Shown here one piece after another: positions 1-10,775 of a stretch of 64,000 nt of DNA. Numbering within the stretch: the stretch's first letter is position 1; each line of letters opens with the position of its first letter. Origin of the DNA: Paraphysomonas bandaiensis (lineage: Eukaryota > Chrysophyceae); NCBI GenBank assembly GCA_965644295.1, contig CBFFRP010000096.1:1-64000 (forward strand). Direction: 5' to 3'. A model generated the notes under the pieces. It saw nothing but the letters and a program-made list of their open reading frames with translations, was not told the DNA's origin and did no database searches. The position numbers and the translations under genes were made by a program.

Positions 1-26
1 TGTACTTCGTTCAGTTCTGTATTACT
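1..26 (+). other. Residual Nanopore adapter sequence
   Basis: The first 16 bases, TGTACTTCGTTCAGTT, match the Oxford Nanopore ligation adapter as I remember it. The next ten end in GTATTACT where the adapter ends in GTATTGCT. It directly abuts telomere repeat. This is best read as untrimmed adapter at the physical chromosome end, not genomic sequence. Confidence 0.85.
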
Positions 27-2952
27 CTAACCCTAACCCTAACCCTAACCCTAACCCTAACCCTAACCCTAACCCTAACCCTAACCCTAACCCTAACCCT
101 AACCCTAACCCTAACCCTAACCCTAACCCTAACCCTAACCCTAACCCTAACCCTAACCCTAACCCTAACCCTAACCCTAACCCTAACCCTAACCCTAACC
201 CTAACCCTAACCCTAACCCTAACCCTAACCCTAACCCTAACCCTAACCCTAACCCTAACCCTAACCCTAACCCTAACCCTAACCCTAACCCTAACCCTAA
301 CCCTAACCCTAACCCTAACCCTAACCCTAACCCTAACCCTAACCCTAACCCTAACCCTAACCCTAACCCTAACCCTAACCCTAACCCTAACCCTAACCCT
401 AACCCTAACCCTAACCCTAACCCTAACCCTAACCCTAACCCTAACCCTAACCCTAACCCTAACCCTAACCCTAACCCTAACCCTAACCCTAACCCTAACC
501 CTAACCCTAACCCTAACCCTAACCCTAACCCTAACCCTAACCCTAACCCTAACCCTAACCCTAACCCTAACCCTAACCCTAACCCTAACCCTAACCCTAA
601 CCCTAACCCTAACCCTAACCCTAACCCTAACCCTAACCCTAACCCTAACCCTAACCCTAACCCTAACCCTAACCCTAACCCTAACCCTAACCCTAACCCT
701 AACCCTAACCCTAACCCTAACCCTAACCCTAACCCTAACCCTAACCCTAACCCTAACCCTAACCCTAACCCTAACCCTAACCCTAACCCTAACCCTAACC
801 CTAACCCTAACCCTAACCCTAACCCTAACCCTAACCCTAACCCTAACCCTAACCCTAACCCTAACCCTAACCCTAACCCTAACCCTAACCCTAACCCTAA
901 CCCTAACCCTAACCCTAACCCTAACCCTAACCCTAACCCTAACCCTAACCCTAACCCTAACCCTAACCCTAACCCTAACCCTAACCCTAACCCTAACCCT
1001 AACCCTAACCCTAACCCTAACCCTAACCCTAACCCTAACCCTAACCCTAACCCTAACCCTAACCCTAACCCTAACCCTAACCCTAACCCTAACCCTAACC
1101 CTAACCCTAACCCTAACCCTAACCCTAACCCTAACCCTAACCCTAACCCTAACCCTAACCCTAACCCTAACCCTAACCCTAACCCTAACCCTAACCCTAA
1201 CCCTAACCCTAACCCTAACCCTAACCCTAACCCTAACCCTAACCCTAACCCTAACCCTAACCCTAACCCTAACCCTAACCCTAACCCTAACCCTAACCCT
1301 AACCCTAACCCTAACCCTAACCCTAACCCTAACCCTAACCCTAACCCTAACCCTAACCCTAACCCTAACCCTAACCCTAACCCTAACCCTAACCCTAACC
1401 CTAACCCTAACCCTAACCCTAACCCTAACCCTAACCCTAACCCTAACCCTAACCCTAACCCTAACCCTAACCCTAACCCTAACCCTAACCCTAACCCTAA
1501 CCCTAACCCTAACCCTAACCCTAACCCTAACCCTAACCCTAACCCTAACCCTAACCCTAACCCTAACCCTAACCCTAACCCTAACCCTAACCCTAACCCT
1601 AACCCTAACCCTAACCCTAACCCTAACCCTAACCCTAACCCTAACCCTAACCCTAACCCTAACCCTAACCCTAACCCTAACCCTAACCCTAACCCTAACC
1701 CTAACCCTAACCCTAACCCTAACCCTAACCCTAACCCTAACCCTAACCCTAACCCTAACCCTAACCCTAACCCTAACCCTAACCCTAACCCTAACCCTAA
1801 CCCTAACCCTAACCCTAACCCTAACCCTAACCCTAACCCTAACCCTAACCCTAACCCTAACCCTAACCCTAACCCTAACCCTAACCCTAACCCTAACCCT
1901 AACCCTAACCCTAACCCTAACCCTAACCCTAACCCTAACCCTAACCCTAACCCTAACCCTAACCCTAACCCTAACCCTAACCCTAACCCTAACCCTAACC
2001 CTAACCCTAACCCTAACCCTAACCCTAACCCTAACCCTAACCCTAACCCTAACCCTAACCCTAACCCTAACCCTAACCCTAACCCTAACCCTAACCCTAA
2101 CCCTAACCCTAACCCTAACCCTAACCCTAACCCTAACCCTAACCCTAACCCTAACCCTAACCCTAACCCTAACCCTAACCCTAACCCTAACCCTAACCCT
2201 AACCCTAACCCTAACCCTAACCCTAACCCTAACCCTAACCCTAACCCTAACCCTAACCCTAACCCTAACCCTAACCCTAACCCTAACCCTAACCCTAACC
2301 CTAACCCTAACCCTAACCCTAACCCTAACCCTAACCCTAACCCTAACCCTAACCCTAACCCTAACCCTAACCCTAACCCTAACCCTAACCCTAACCCTAA
2401 CCCTAACCCTAACCCTAACCCTAACCCTAACCCTAACCCTAACCCTAACCCTAACCCTAACCCTAACCCTAACCCTAACCCTAACCCTAACCCTAACCCT
2501 AACCCTAACCCTAACCCTAACCCTAACCCTAACCCTAACCCTAACCCTAACCCTAACCCTAACCCTAACCCTAACCCTAACCCTAACCCTAACCCTAACC
2601 CTAACCCTAACCCTAACCCTAACCCTAACCCTAACCCTAACCCTAACCCTAACCCTAACCCTAACCCTAACCCTAACCCTAACCCTAACCCTAACCCTAA
2701 CCCTAACCCTAACCCTAACCCTAACCCTAACCCTAACCCTAACCCTAACCCTAACCCTAACCCTAACCCTAACCCTAACCCTAACCCTAACCCTAACCCT
2801 AACCCTAACCCTAACCCTAACCCTAACCCTAACCCTAACCCTAACCCTAACCCTAACCCTAACCCTAACCCTAACCCTAACCCTAACCCTAACCCTAACC
2901 CTAACCCTAACCCTAACCCTAACCCTAACCCTAACCCTAACCCTAACCCTAA
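27..2952 (+). repeat. Telomere, (CCCTAA)n C-strand
   Basis: A partial CTAA is followed by 487 uninterrupted CCCTAA units with no variant repeat. The G-strand is therefore TTAGGG running outward to the left end, as in animals, fungi and many protists. Perfect homogeneity over 2.9 kb may partly reflect consensus polishing. A degenerate telomere-like stretch (TTAACCCTACCCCTAA) lies at 2979-2994 just inside the boundary. Confidence 0.98.
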
Positions 2953-3030
2953 AGTGATTATTTATACCAACACAATACTTAACCCTACCCCTAATAGCTA
3001 CTATTACCTTCGTTCAAAGAGAGAAATTCT

Positions 3031-3390
3031 AGCCCACATAGGAATCTGAAGGGTTGATTTCATTTCCTCGATCGATTGCAATGATCGGAGTACACAAGCG
3101 TCAATTTGTGACAAATGATGAGATTCAAATGTTTTTGTGAGTGCCCTCAGCTCTACAATACGGGCATCCGGAATTGGCTCGTGATCCCAAAGTTGGACGT
3201 CGTGGTATCATCAGCTCTTTATCATTTCTAGCCACTTATACGCCAAACAGATCATAGATATTCCTTCGTCAGCTGGAAAGCAGTCGTACCCCCTCGCACA
3301 GACAACCTTCCGATCCAGAACATCAGTCGATGCAGTGCATGAACTTCCTTGACGAAAGCCTTCCGATGGAATCGAGACACCAATATCTCT
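3031..3390 (-). pseudogene. Broken tandem copy of CR-kinase 3' end
   Basis: This 360-bp block is a diverged direct repeat of 3391-3775, which is the C-terminal coding part of the adjacent kinase-like gene. Relative to that copy it has small deletions (near 3160 and 3192) and many substitutions, so the reading frame is broken. It corresponds to roughly the last 125 residues of the kinase protein. The two copies abut at 3390/3391, so this is a tandem duplication whose telomere-side copy has decayed. Confidence 0.8.
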
Positions 3391-5011
3391 AACCCATATA
3401 AGATTCTGATGGATTGGTTTTCATTTCCTCGATCGATCGCAATGCTCGGAGTACACAAGCGTCAATTTGTGACAAATGATGAGATTCAAATTTTCTTGTG
3501 AGTGCCCTCAGCTCTACAATACAGTCTCGTACTGCATCCGGAATTGGTTCGTGATCCCAAATTATCTTCGCGAGTGCTGGACGTCGTGGTATCATCAGCT
3601 CTTTATCATTTTTTAGCCACTGATATGCCAAATAGATCATAGATATTCCTTCGTCAGCTGGAAAGCAGTCGTACCCCCTCGCATCAGCAATCATCCGATC
3701 CAGAACATCAGCCGATGCAGTACATGAACTTCCTTGACGAAAGCCTTCCGATGGAATCGGGACACCAATATCTCGGAATGGCTTGGCTGAACTCCAGTCC
3801 ACTAAGTATACCTCTTTATGATTATTGTTCGGTTGACAATACGCAATATTCGCAACCCGCACGTCGCGGTGACAGACACCAAGTTCATGCACAGAGCTCA
3901 ATATTTTCCAAGTCGCATGCAAATGACTACTTTTCAGAGTGTTCATGTTAAATGGAGAGAAAACAATGGACTGTGCATTATAAAAGGGGAACTCGCTGTC
4001 GGGGAATCTCTGAAGAAGGCTCTCTTGCATATCGGAAATAGTTGGAATTCTAAGTAGACTTCCACTACTTGCTTCCAAGTATTTCAGAATAAGTCGCTCT
4101 GTTAACAGCGCTTCACAATCCCTTGAAATTTTCAAAGCAACTTGTGTTTCATTGAATTTGACCGACAGACAGGTTGCAGTGGAGCCTCTGCCCAGTGGGT
4201 GGAGAGGGGTGCATGTCTCAAACGGAAAGAAAGGTACAAACCCTAAAAAAGATCGATCGCATGATAGAAAATCACTCATTTGAGCGCTTGCTTCCTTTCC
4301 AGAAAACACTTTGGAGTGGATAAACATCTCAGTACCATCATCGGCCAGAAGTACAGCGCAAAATACGACTGTTCTGATATTGTACACCGCAGTCACAAAA
4401 AACTTTCTTCCAGGGCAACACAACAGCGTACATCTCGAATAGTACAGCGCTTGGTTAATGAAATTAATGACTTCGACGTTTAGTTTTTTCAACTCGACAT
4501 ACGAAACAACCGCCCAAGGAATGAAGCGGTAGGAAGGAAGAGTGGTTTCCCTCCCAACAACTCTCGCATTAATCTTATTTCCGACTTCGTCATCAAAAGG
4601 TATACGAATAGTAAGATCCGGCCCTTTACATTTTAGACTAGATGAACCAAAGTTTAATTTTCGAAAACCAGCAGAAGCATTACAATTGCTAAGGACTGCT
4701 TCACTTGTATTCTCCAAAATATTGTCTCCATAACTCTTTATATCAGAAAAGAGAGTGCTGTGAAATTCAAATTCGGATATATTCTTGTAATCACTGCTCT
4801 CTGATAATTTACTTTCAATCTCTTCTCGGATTGCTTCTAATTCATTGTTGATTAGTAGATTTCTCTCGATCGATATTTGATTGTTTTGTCGCGTGTAAGT
4901 CATCAATTCCGTCAAAAAATCAGATAATTTAATGGCCCGAGAAGGTATAACATCTTGAGCCGGTATGCCAAAGTCACACGTTGACGAAATTTCTGTTGAT
5001 TGTAAACTCAT
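3389..5011 (-). CDS. Crinkler-type effector: nuclease fold plus kinase
   Basis: Intronless, 540 aa. The N-terminal half looks like a restriction-endonuclease-fold (PD-(D/E)XK) domain: GPD at residues 130-132 is followed by VELKK at 172-176, the usual D...ExK spacing. The C-terminal half is a divergent protein kinase: glycine loop GRGSTA (274-279), lysine in VALKIS (294), catalytic loop HRDVRVANI (381-389), and VDW (404-406) in place of DFG. This architecture matches the known Crinkler/RHS-like (CR) class, in which nuclease-fold and kinase domains are coupled. CR proteins are described as host-nucleus effectors or as weapons in genome conflict. No signal peptide is evident. It is transcribed toward the telomere and the gene end is tandemly duplicated. 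The domain calls are motif-based; catalytic activity is inferred. Confidence 0.75.
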   Translation of the reverse strand: MSLQSTEISSTCDFGIPAQDVIPSRAIKLSDFLTELMTYTRQNNQISIERNLLINNELEAIREEIESKLSESSDYKNISEFEFHSTLFSDIKSYGDNILENTSEAVLSNCNASAGFRKLNFGSSSLKCKGPDLTIRIPFDDEVGNKINARVVGRETTLPSYRFIPWAVVSYVELKKLNVEVINFINQALYYSRCTLLCCPGRKFFVTAVYNIRTVVFCAVLLADDGTEMFIHSKVFSGKEASAQMSDFLSCDRSFLGFVPFFPFETCTPLHPLGRGSTATCLSVKFNETQVALKISRDCEALLTERLILKYLEASSGSLLRIPTISDMQESLLQRFPDSEFPFYNAQSIVFSPFNMNTLKSSHLHATWKILSSVHELGVCHRDVRVANIAYCQPNNNHKEVYLVDWSSAKPFRDIGVPIPSEGFRQGSSCTASADVLDRMIADARGYDCFPADEGISMIYLAYQWLKNDKELMIPRRPALAKIIWDHEPIPDAVRDCIVELRALTRKFESHHLSQIDACVLRALRSIEEMKTNPSESYMG

Positions 5012-7111
5012 TAGTAATATCTGTATTGATATGAAATGTGAAGGGTATTATGAAGCGAATGAAGTGGATGGAGTCACTAACATCAAAACACACAGAAAGG
5101 CGACAGGGGGCACGGGCGCTCTGAGCCGCCTAGGCATTCCTCTTGCGCCGGGAGCGCTCCGCATCGTAATAAAACTCTCAAGCATTCTCTGGCTTCATCT
5201 CTTTATTTATTTCACTTTTTCTTCGAAGGTACTCCAACTGTGTGACATAACACACAGCAGTGCTTGTACATGTATGTAGTAGTATCATAAAAAGAGCCCC
5301 CCAAAAAATAGGGCGGCAGGAATGGATGTATTCTTTCATAATACAGTGTGAGTGTGGTATGTATTCTCTCTGTTGATGGTAGGACACTGCATGACTATGA
5401 AATTCCACGCATGAGTTAATGACAGTATACCTTATATCATCAGTGTAGAGCACGAGTCGCATCACACTTCCGTAAATCTTATTAATAGAGTGGGAGAAGT
5501 TGTCACTAAACACTCCAATTCACAGGTGACAACAGCATTAGATTGTGCTTCGATATGAAGCAAGTCGAGCTCTCTTGGTGACCTTGGCGCTGTCCAGAAC
5601 ACGCTGTGCACAATCAGTTGCTTCACTTTTGTCGTGATTGCTGTCGGATGAATCCAGTTGCAGATGTCTAACTTCTCTTCTCTCATTGCTTGTCAACTCT
5701 CTTACATCGTTCCCTTGAATTTGCCACTGCGTTCTCAGAATTTGCACTGGCAACAATGGTTTCATTCGGAGAAAGATACTAGATCTTTAAAACGCTTAGT
5801 TCTATATATCACATATATCAAGTTCCATTAAATCTATAAGTACTGGGTTCATATCAATGACATCATCTGCATTGTCGCTGAGGGCTGGAAACAATGCAAC
5901 ATGTCTCCACTCAAGATCGCAATCCACAAGACTATGACGAGCGATCTATTCGACACTTCCATTATGCGCCCACTCCGCTGTAATATCTGAGGTCAAATAG
6001 AATCATTTAGTTTCGTTGTCCACGCGTCAAACCGCTCGCCATTAAGTAACTCACTGTTCGCAACTCTACCCCAGTTTGATATGTATCAAAACATAGCTCA
6101 AAGTATCCCTTGAAAGAACGATAGATAGTGGTCAATGACTGATATAAGTAGTGTCAATACTTGAGAAAGCTATCTTTCTTTAATGGAAGTCTAAATATAT
6201 ATGATAACCTTAAATATACCTCGAAATATACCTTATTATATTTTTTTTAAATACTATAGGAGTACAGTCAGTAGATATGACCAGTTTATACTACGTATTA
6301 CTTTTTACTACCTCTACTAGGTATAACAGGGTACAGGCAGTAAATACTACCACATTCTATCATTACAAATTCGAAGAATCCTGTTAGAATTGGACACTTC
6401 ACTGAAGTAACTTTGTAACTTTTCTCTACACGTAAACCCAAATCTTGTTTTGTTGAACAAAGTACACAAGAAATATTATGACTACTAATCTGAACACTTC
6501 GCTGCATATTCGTGTAATATCTGTTCTCAACAACAACATCTGTTTATCATATGTTCACCACTCACTCCTATATCTTATATAGTTACACATCAGTAACTGA
6601 ATTTAATTTCTTTGAAACCATAACCATCCGTTACACCTACGAGTTGACTTCACCTATTGCACACTATTAACTCACTTTAACTACACTATATATATCACAT
6701 CATATTGCAGAACTCAACACTCCCACTCAATTGGATGTAGTCAACATTCTAAAATTTATGAAGAACATTGCCATCGGACCTCATAGGACACAGGTGGACG
6801 TAATATATATATGTATATATATAGCTAGCTCCCACCATTCATACACTCCAAACTAGTTACGTCGAGCTCTCTTTACCTTGGGTACCTCTGCAATAGTTTG
6901 TTCAGTAGTCTTAAATTTTCCCCATGATTTCGCTCCCTTCTTCAATGAATATTGAACCACACAAAGCCTTGGTATAAATATCAGCCATCTGTTGTCGTAA
7001 GAATATAATAAGAATTAACATTTATTTTACGCGCTCGTAAATGATTATCAGCAACTACTTTGCAAATGGCTGGTAGTGTACCAACAGGGTTGTCCCCAAA
7101 AAACGAATCCG
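5012..7111. other. Gene-free subtelomeric spacer
   Basis: I see no gene I can support. The stretch next to the kinase start (5101-5165) is unusually GC-rich and contains the palindrome GGAGCGCTCC, so it may be promoter-proximal. The rest is AT-rich, with a short TA-rich run near 6800-6825. Short open frames at 5178-5765 show no recognisable domain and are probably chance or decayed sequence. Confidence 0.5.
5251..5278 (-). promoter_or_regulatory. Candidate shared 5' motif (CACACAGCAG)
   Basis: CACACAGCAG followed by TGTACATGTATG lies about 240 bp upstream of the CR-kinase start. A similar block occurs at 38341-38365 between two divergent genes. Function is inferred only from recurrence near gene starts. 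Confidence 0.25.
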
Positions 7112-9370
7112 CTACTGAATACTGCACGATGCCTGTTGCGTTCTATTAACCGACGGCGGGGCTGCAACACATGTTGTCGTAGTAGAAGACAACAGCAACT
7201 GGTTGGCAATTGTAAGAAGACTTGGATCAAGGATGGCATTTACCACCCAATTACATCCTGATTCTACTTTCACCTCAAACCTTGACCTTAAAGCTTTATC
7301 AGACCTGGATCGAGAAGTCATTCTAAAATGTTTCAGAATATCTTTTTCGATCACTACACCTCCAGCATTTCGCCACGACTTCAATGTCTGTACGCAAAAT
7401 ACATTGCATTGCTTGGTTGTGGTTACAATTAGCCGTCGTGGTGTAATGATCACACCAGGAATGGTTCTTCGTATCGCCTGCACGATGAGACAGACTCCAA
7501 CTTGAGCTTTCATTACTATTTCAGTAATATGCTTATCTCCAACATCCTTTAATTGATAATTCTTCTTGTAGTTAGTAAGGGCAGTGATCATCGAATTATT
7601 TCCTCCCCCAATTTCAACATTCCGTCGTCCTCCTTCGCATTGCCAGAGATCTAAATACCAGGAGTTGTTTTGCGACTCATCTTCTTCGAAGCAAATTCCA
7701 TCTAGTCCGTGCTCCTTTATCCAACGTATATGTTTGAGATTCAGTTCCCGAAGAGAATCAAGGGTAAGCGGCTCGAGCAGACCGTCTGCACTTTGAATAC
7801 ATAGTTTTCTGTCATTATTTATGATCAGCACAACATCACGGTCATATTGAGCATACTCATTGATGTTTGCACTGGTGTACACACCTTCACGGACGAGCTC
7901 TTCCAGTGCATATCCCGCATTCACATCGGTTACATTGCCGCCGCCACTAATGAAAATACCACAAACCATTAGGTGAACTGCAGACAGAAGCAACAGTTTG
8001 TGCTGTGGAGGGGGCAGCTCGCTATTGAAAATGATCGCATCTACAGGGCGTGAAAATTGTACACTGCCATTTGCATCAATGTAAATAATACTATTAGCTT
8101 CCGCTGTGTCAATAATATCACTTGGAGAGCCAACACCAACTGCTGATAGTGCTTGTCGAAGCATTACTTTATCTACACCACCACAATGTGAGATATTACC
8201 GAAGGCATCTTTCTCTGGCTGTGCAGCCATCAGTAAATAAGCTATTAACACACGATTCTCAGCACTCTCTAGCACTTTCTCGTGTTTTACTTTTCGATAG
8301 ACCATGACGATTCGAATACACTCTTCACTGCACAGGGGTATTTTTAGTGTATCAGGATATCTGAGCATACACTCCTCCCACACAATGTGCACCCATCGTC
8401 CGATTCCTCCTGTATATGCCAACAGTAACGACAGGTCGTTTTTCTTCAAATCCCACAGTGGGTACCGAGTGTGGATATAGGCCTCCAGCACTTCAACCGT
8501 TCGCAGGGCGGGGACAGTATGCGGCTCGTATAATGTGCCGTTGAAGTCAGGATAGCCACGCTTTCGCCAATGGTCTGTACTTTCTCCACTACCCTGCTTG
8601 AACAATAGTGAGGGCATGTCAACGGATGATCCTCCAATCACGCAAAATGTTCCGCACGTGCGCGAGTATCGATGGAAAGTAATGGCGGCATCCCTACCAG
8701 CAATCCAAGCGGGATTATCCGCAAATATAAAATTGTGTTGAAACTCATCTAATAGAAGAAAAGCATTTTGACAGTGACCATTCAGAACATCCAAAGGATC
8801 CGCCTCAGAATCAGGTTCAAGAGAGTGGTAGATATCTAGTGCCTCCCATAAGATACATTCTGGTGTTTTGAAAACCAAGTAATCGTGGCAGATTGGTATC
8901 ATATGTTTTAAAAGTGCTGCAGAACTTAGAGCCAGAGCCCGCATCAAAGTTGTCTTCCCCACACCTTCCACACCTCCCAAAACCAAATGTCCTGCATTGT
9001 TGGCGCTGCCAGTAATCATGCCAACTTCACGCTGTAGCAAGCGCTTCACGGCTGTTTCCAAAATTAATACTAGTGTGTCGGATTTATACAGAGGGGGCAG
9101 ATAACAATAATGCTCAACTGGAAAACTCGAAAATATCTTCCAAACTTCAAAGAAATACGGTATGGCAGTCAGTATTCGTCTCTTGCCTTTGGAGAGCAAA
9201 TTTCCAACTTCATTGCGGATGCGTAACAACTTGCAAAGATTCTCTTCTTCAGAGCTATCATTTCCCTCGTTAGGCTTCAACTGTTCACACTTCAGGACGT
9301 CCTCTCTCAGGTTGTAAAGATCAAGTGTAGTGGGCAAGTACCGTTTTTTATTTCGTTCAAAAGCAGACAT
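7112..9370 (-). CDS. RHS/Crinkler-type P-loop NTPase effector
   Basis: Intronless, 752 aa. Residues 132-141 (GGVEGVGKTT) form a Walker A loop, AFLLLDEF (203-210) a Walker B strand, and CVIGGSS (243-249) a sensor-like strand. The central region looks like the helical part of RHS/STAND-type ATPases. The C-terminal third contains DLWQCEGG, which resembles the core of the nuclease-fold domain coupled to these NTPases, but an E stands where a catalytic K would be expected, so nuclease activity is doubtful. Trypanosome RHS and oomycete Crinkler proteins share the NTPase plus nuclease plan. It has the same strand and orientation as the CR kinase 2 kb away. Absence of introns in a region of intron-rich genes fits a mobile or transferred origin. 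Alternative: another STAND-type NTPase. Confidence 0.7.
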   Translation of the reverse strand: MSAFERNKKRYLPTTLDLYNLREDVLKCEQLKPNEGNDSSEEENLCKLLRIRNEVGNLLSKGKRRILTAIPYFFEVWKIFSSFPVEHYCYLPPLYKSDTLVLILETAVKRLLQREVGMITGSANNAGHLVLGGVEGVGKTTLMRALALSSAALLKHMIPICHDYLVFKTPECILWEALDIYHSLEPDSEADPLDVLNGHCQNAFLLLDEFQHNFIFADNPAWIAGRDAAITFHRYSRTCGTFCVIGGSSVDMPSLLFKQGSGESTDHWRKRGYPDFNGTLYEPHTVPALRTVEVLEAYIHTRYPLWDLKKNDLSLLLAYTGGIGRWVHIVWEECMLRYPDTLKIPLCSEECIRIVMVYRKVKHEKVLESAENRVLIAYLLMAAQPEKDAFGNISHCGGVDKVMLRQALSAVGVGSPSDIIDTAEANSIIYIDANGSVQFSRPVDAIIFNSELPPPQHKLLLLSAVHLMVCGIFISGGGNVTDVNAGYALEELVREGVYTSANINEYAQYDRDVVLIINNDRKLCIQSADGLLEPLTLDSLRELNLKHIRWIKEHGLDGICFEEDESQNNSWYLDLWQCEGGRRNVEIGGGNNSMITALTNYKKNYQLKDVGDKHITEIVMKAQVGVCLIVQAIRRTIPGVIITPRRLIVTTTKQCNVFCVQTLKSWRNAGGVVIEKDILKHFRMTSRSRSDKALRSRFEVKVESGCNWVVNAILDPSLLTIANQLLLSSTTTTCVAAPPSVNRTQQASCSIQ

Positions 9371-10488
9371 TACAAGGGAGATAGCTCTACTTCATGCTAA
9401 CAGCTCAACTGCCCCAGTACTGTGCCATGGGTGTACTGGTTGGTTTGTTAGGCAGAGAATGTGTCAAAGGAAGCAGCAGTTCATATCACACAAAAAAGCC
9501 GTGATTTTATTTCTATTCTCTTTGTAAGGTCTACACAGTAAAAATAGGGTCGCACGAGGCATTGAAAATTACTGTTTTCCAACTTTCTGGTCTACAAAAA
9601 CACTCTCCACAAGAATATCAATAGCTTACTTCTTTGATCCACCAAAAATCCACCTACACAACATATCCGGCTGATTGCTTGATGGTAACCACACTATGTA
9701 TACATAAACACATAGTGATTTCATGGCACATGCTACTGCTTCTTGATTTAGCTGGTAGATGATATGGTGAAGTGGAAATCACACTGGGACAATTGGTCTT
9801 TGATATCTATTTCAAAGACAGACATAGCAGAGTTGATTCCATGACTAACACCAGAAGACTATCGGGGTTCATACTGCAGCTGATCAGTAGAGAGACTCAC
9901 ATAAGAACTGCACTTGCTTTATATTTACGTTCTCATAGTACCCTGAGCGTACTGATGTACTTGAGGACATCGTGTTAAAGCATGGCAATCATAGTCTACA
10001 TACAGTCTACTCTGCGGAGGACTGTCGTATGAGCCGGCACTTTATGGAAGATATATATTATGTGTTCTGTATCTGAATATGTTATATTTTGCCTTCATAG
10101 ATCATTGTGATTAGTATTCTGGAATGTACTGTCTAGAGTAGCAATCTCCTGAGGATGGATATCATACCAGTCCAAGAGTAGATTGGTATCAGTTTTCCAT
10201 ATGTTGCTGCACCTGTCAAGGATAGCCATGTTTACACATAATGTAATTGTTAATAATATTAAAAGATTGTTGTGACTATGTTGTTGTGTTTATGAGCATA
10301 CTGATAATAGTGTGCTTATCAAATGCATTGCGAACGCAACCACTATTCATCCGAGCTGTCGAGCAAACATATATATCAAATCTAATCCGTGCAAACAAAT
10401 AAAGTCATCACTCTATAGGCCCTACAGACTTCAAGAGTCACTTCTTAACTAAATAGGAACACGCTTGTATATTCCTGACCTGTACACT

Positions 10489-10514
10489 GTTGAGTTTTGC
10501 TGTTTGTGAGCAAT
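10489..10514 (-). repeat. 26-bp repeat, copy 1 (inverted)
   Basis: This is the exact reverse complement of the 26-bp units at 12083-12108 and 12282-12307, which begin ATTGCTCACAAACAGC and end AAAACTCAAC. Confidence 0.85.
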
Positions 10515-10640
10515 TCAAAGCTGTATTTCTAAGGTATTTGAATTTTTACCGCTACTTGGAGAGTAGTGAAATATTTAACAGTATTACATGAACTAATGAG
10601 ATGATAGGAATAATAGTTGTATATTGACTGTATAAAATCA

Positions 10641-10775
10641 TTTCTATCCAAAGAGCTCACTTTTAGTGGGCACACCTGGGGATTCGATTATCCAATGATT
10701 AATCCAGAGATACATAGTGGCAGTTCATATACACTGTAGTACAGCGTACAGGTGTGCAGGTACTATCTAATATCC
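10641..10775 (+). repeat. Dispersed repeat R2, copy 1
   Basis: About 135 bp, clearly similar to 47352-47500. Shared blocks include CCAAAGAGCTCA, ACCTGGGGATTCGATTA and AATCCAGAGATACATAGTG. No coding frame is evident. GATTCGATT only loosely resembles a tRNA B box, so SINE origin is speculative. Confidence 0.8.

Noticed and set aside
27-2952. Regular short repeats resembling a CRISPR array
   Set aside because: Six-base telomere repeat with no spacers, at a chromosome end.
5178-5765. Short open frames between the CR genes
   Set aside because: No motif and no compositional sign of coding; possibly decayed effector DNA, but unsupported.
10678-10690. tRNA B-box in GGGGATTCGATTA
   Set aside because: Differs from GGTTCGANTCC at key positions; no A box and no cloverleaf could be drawn.
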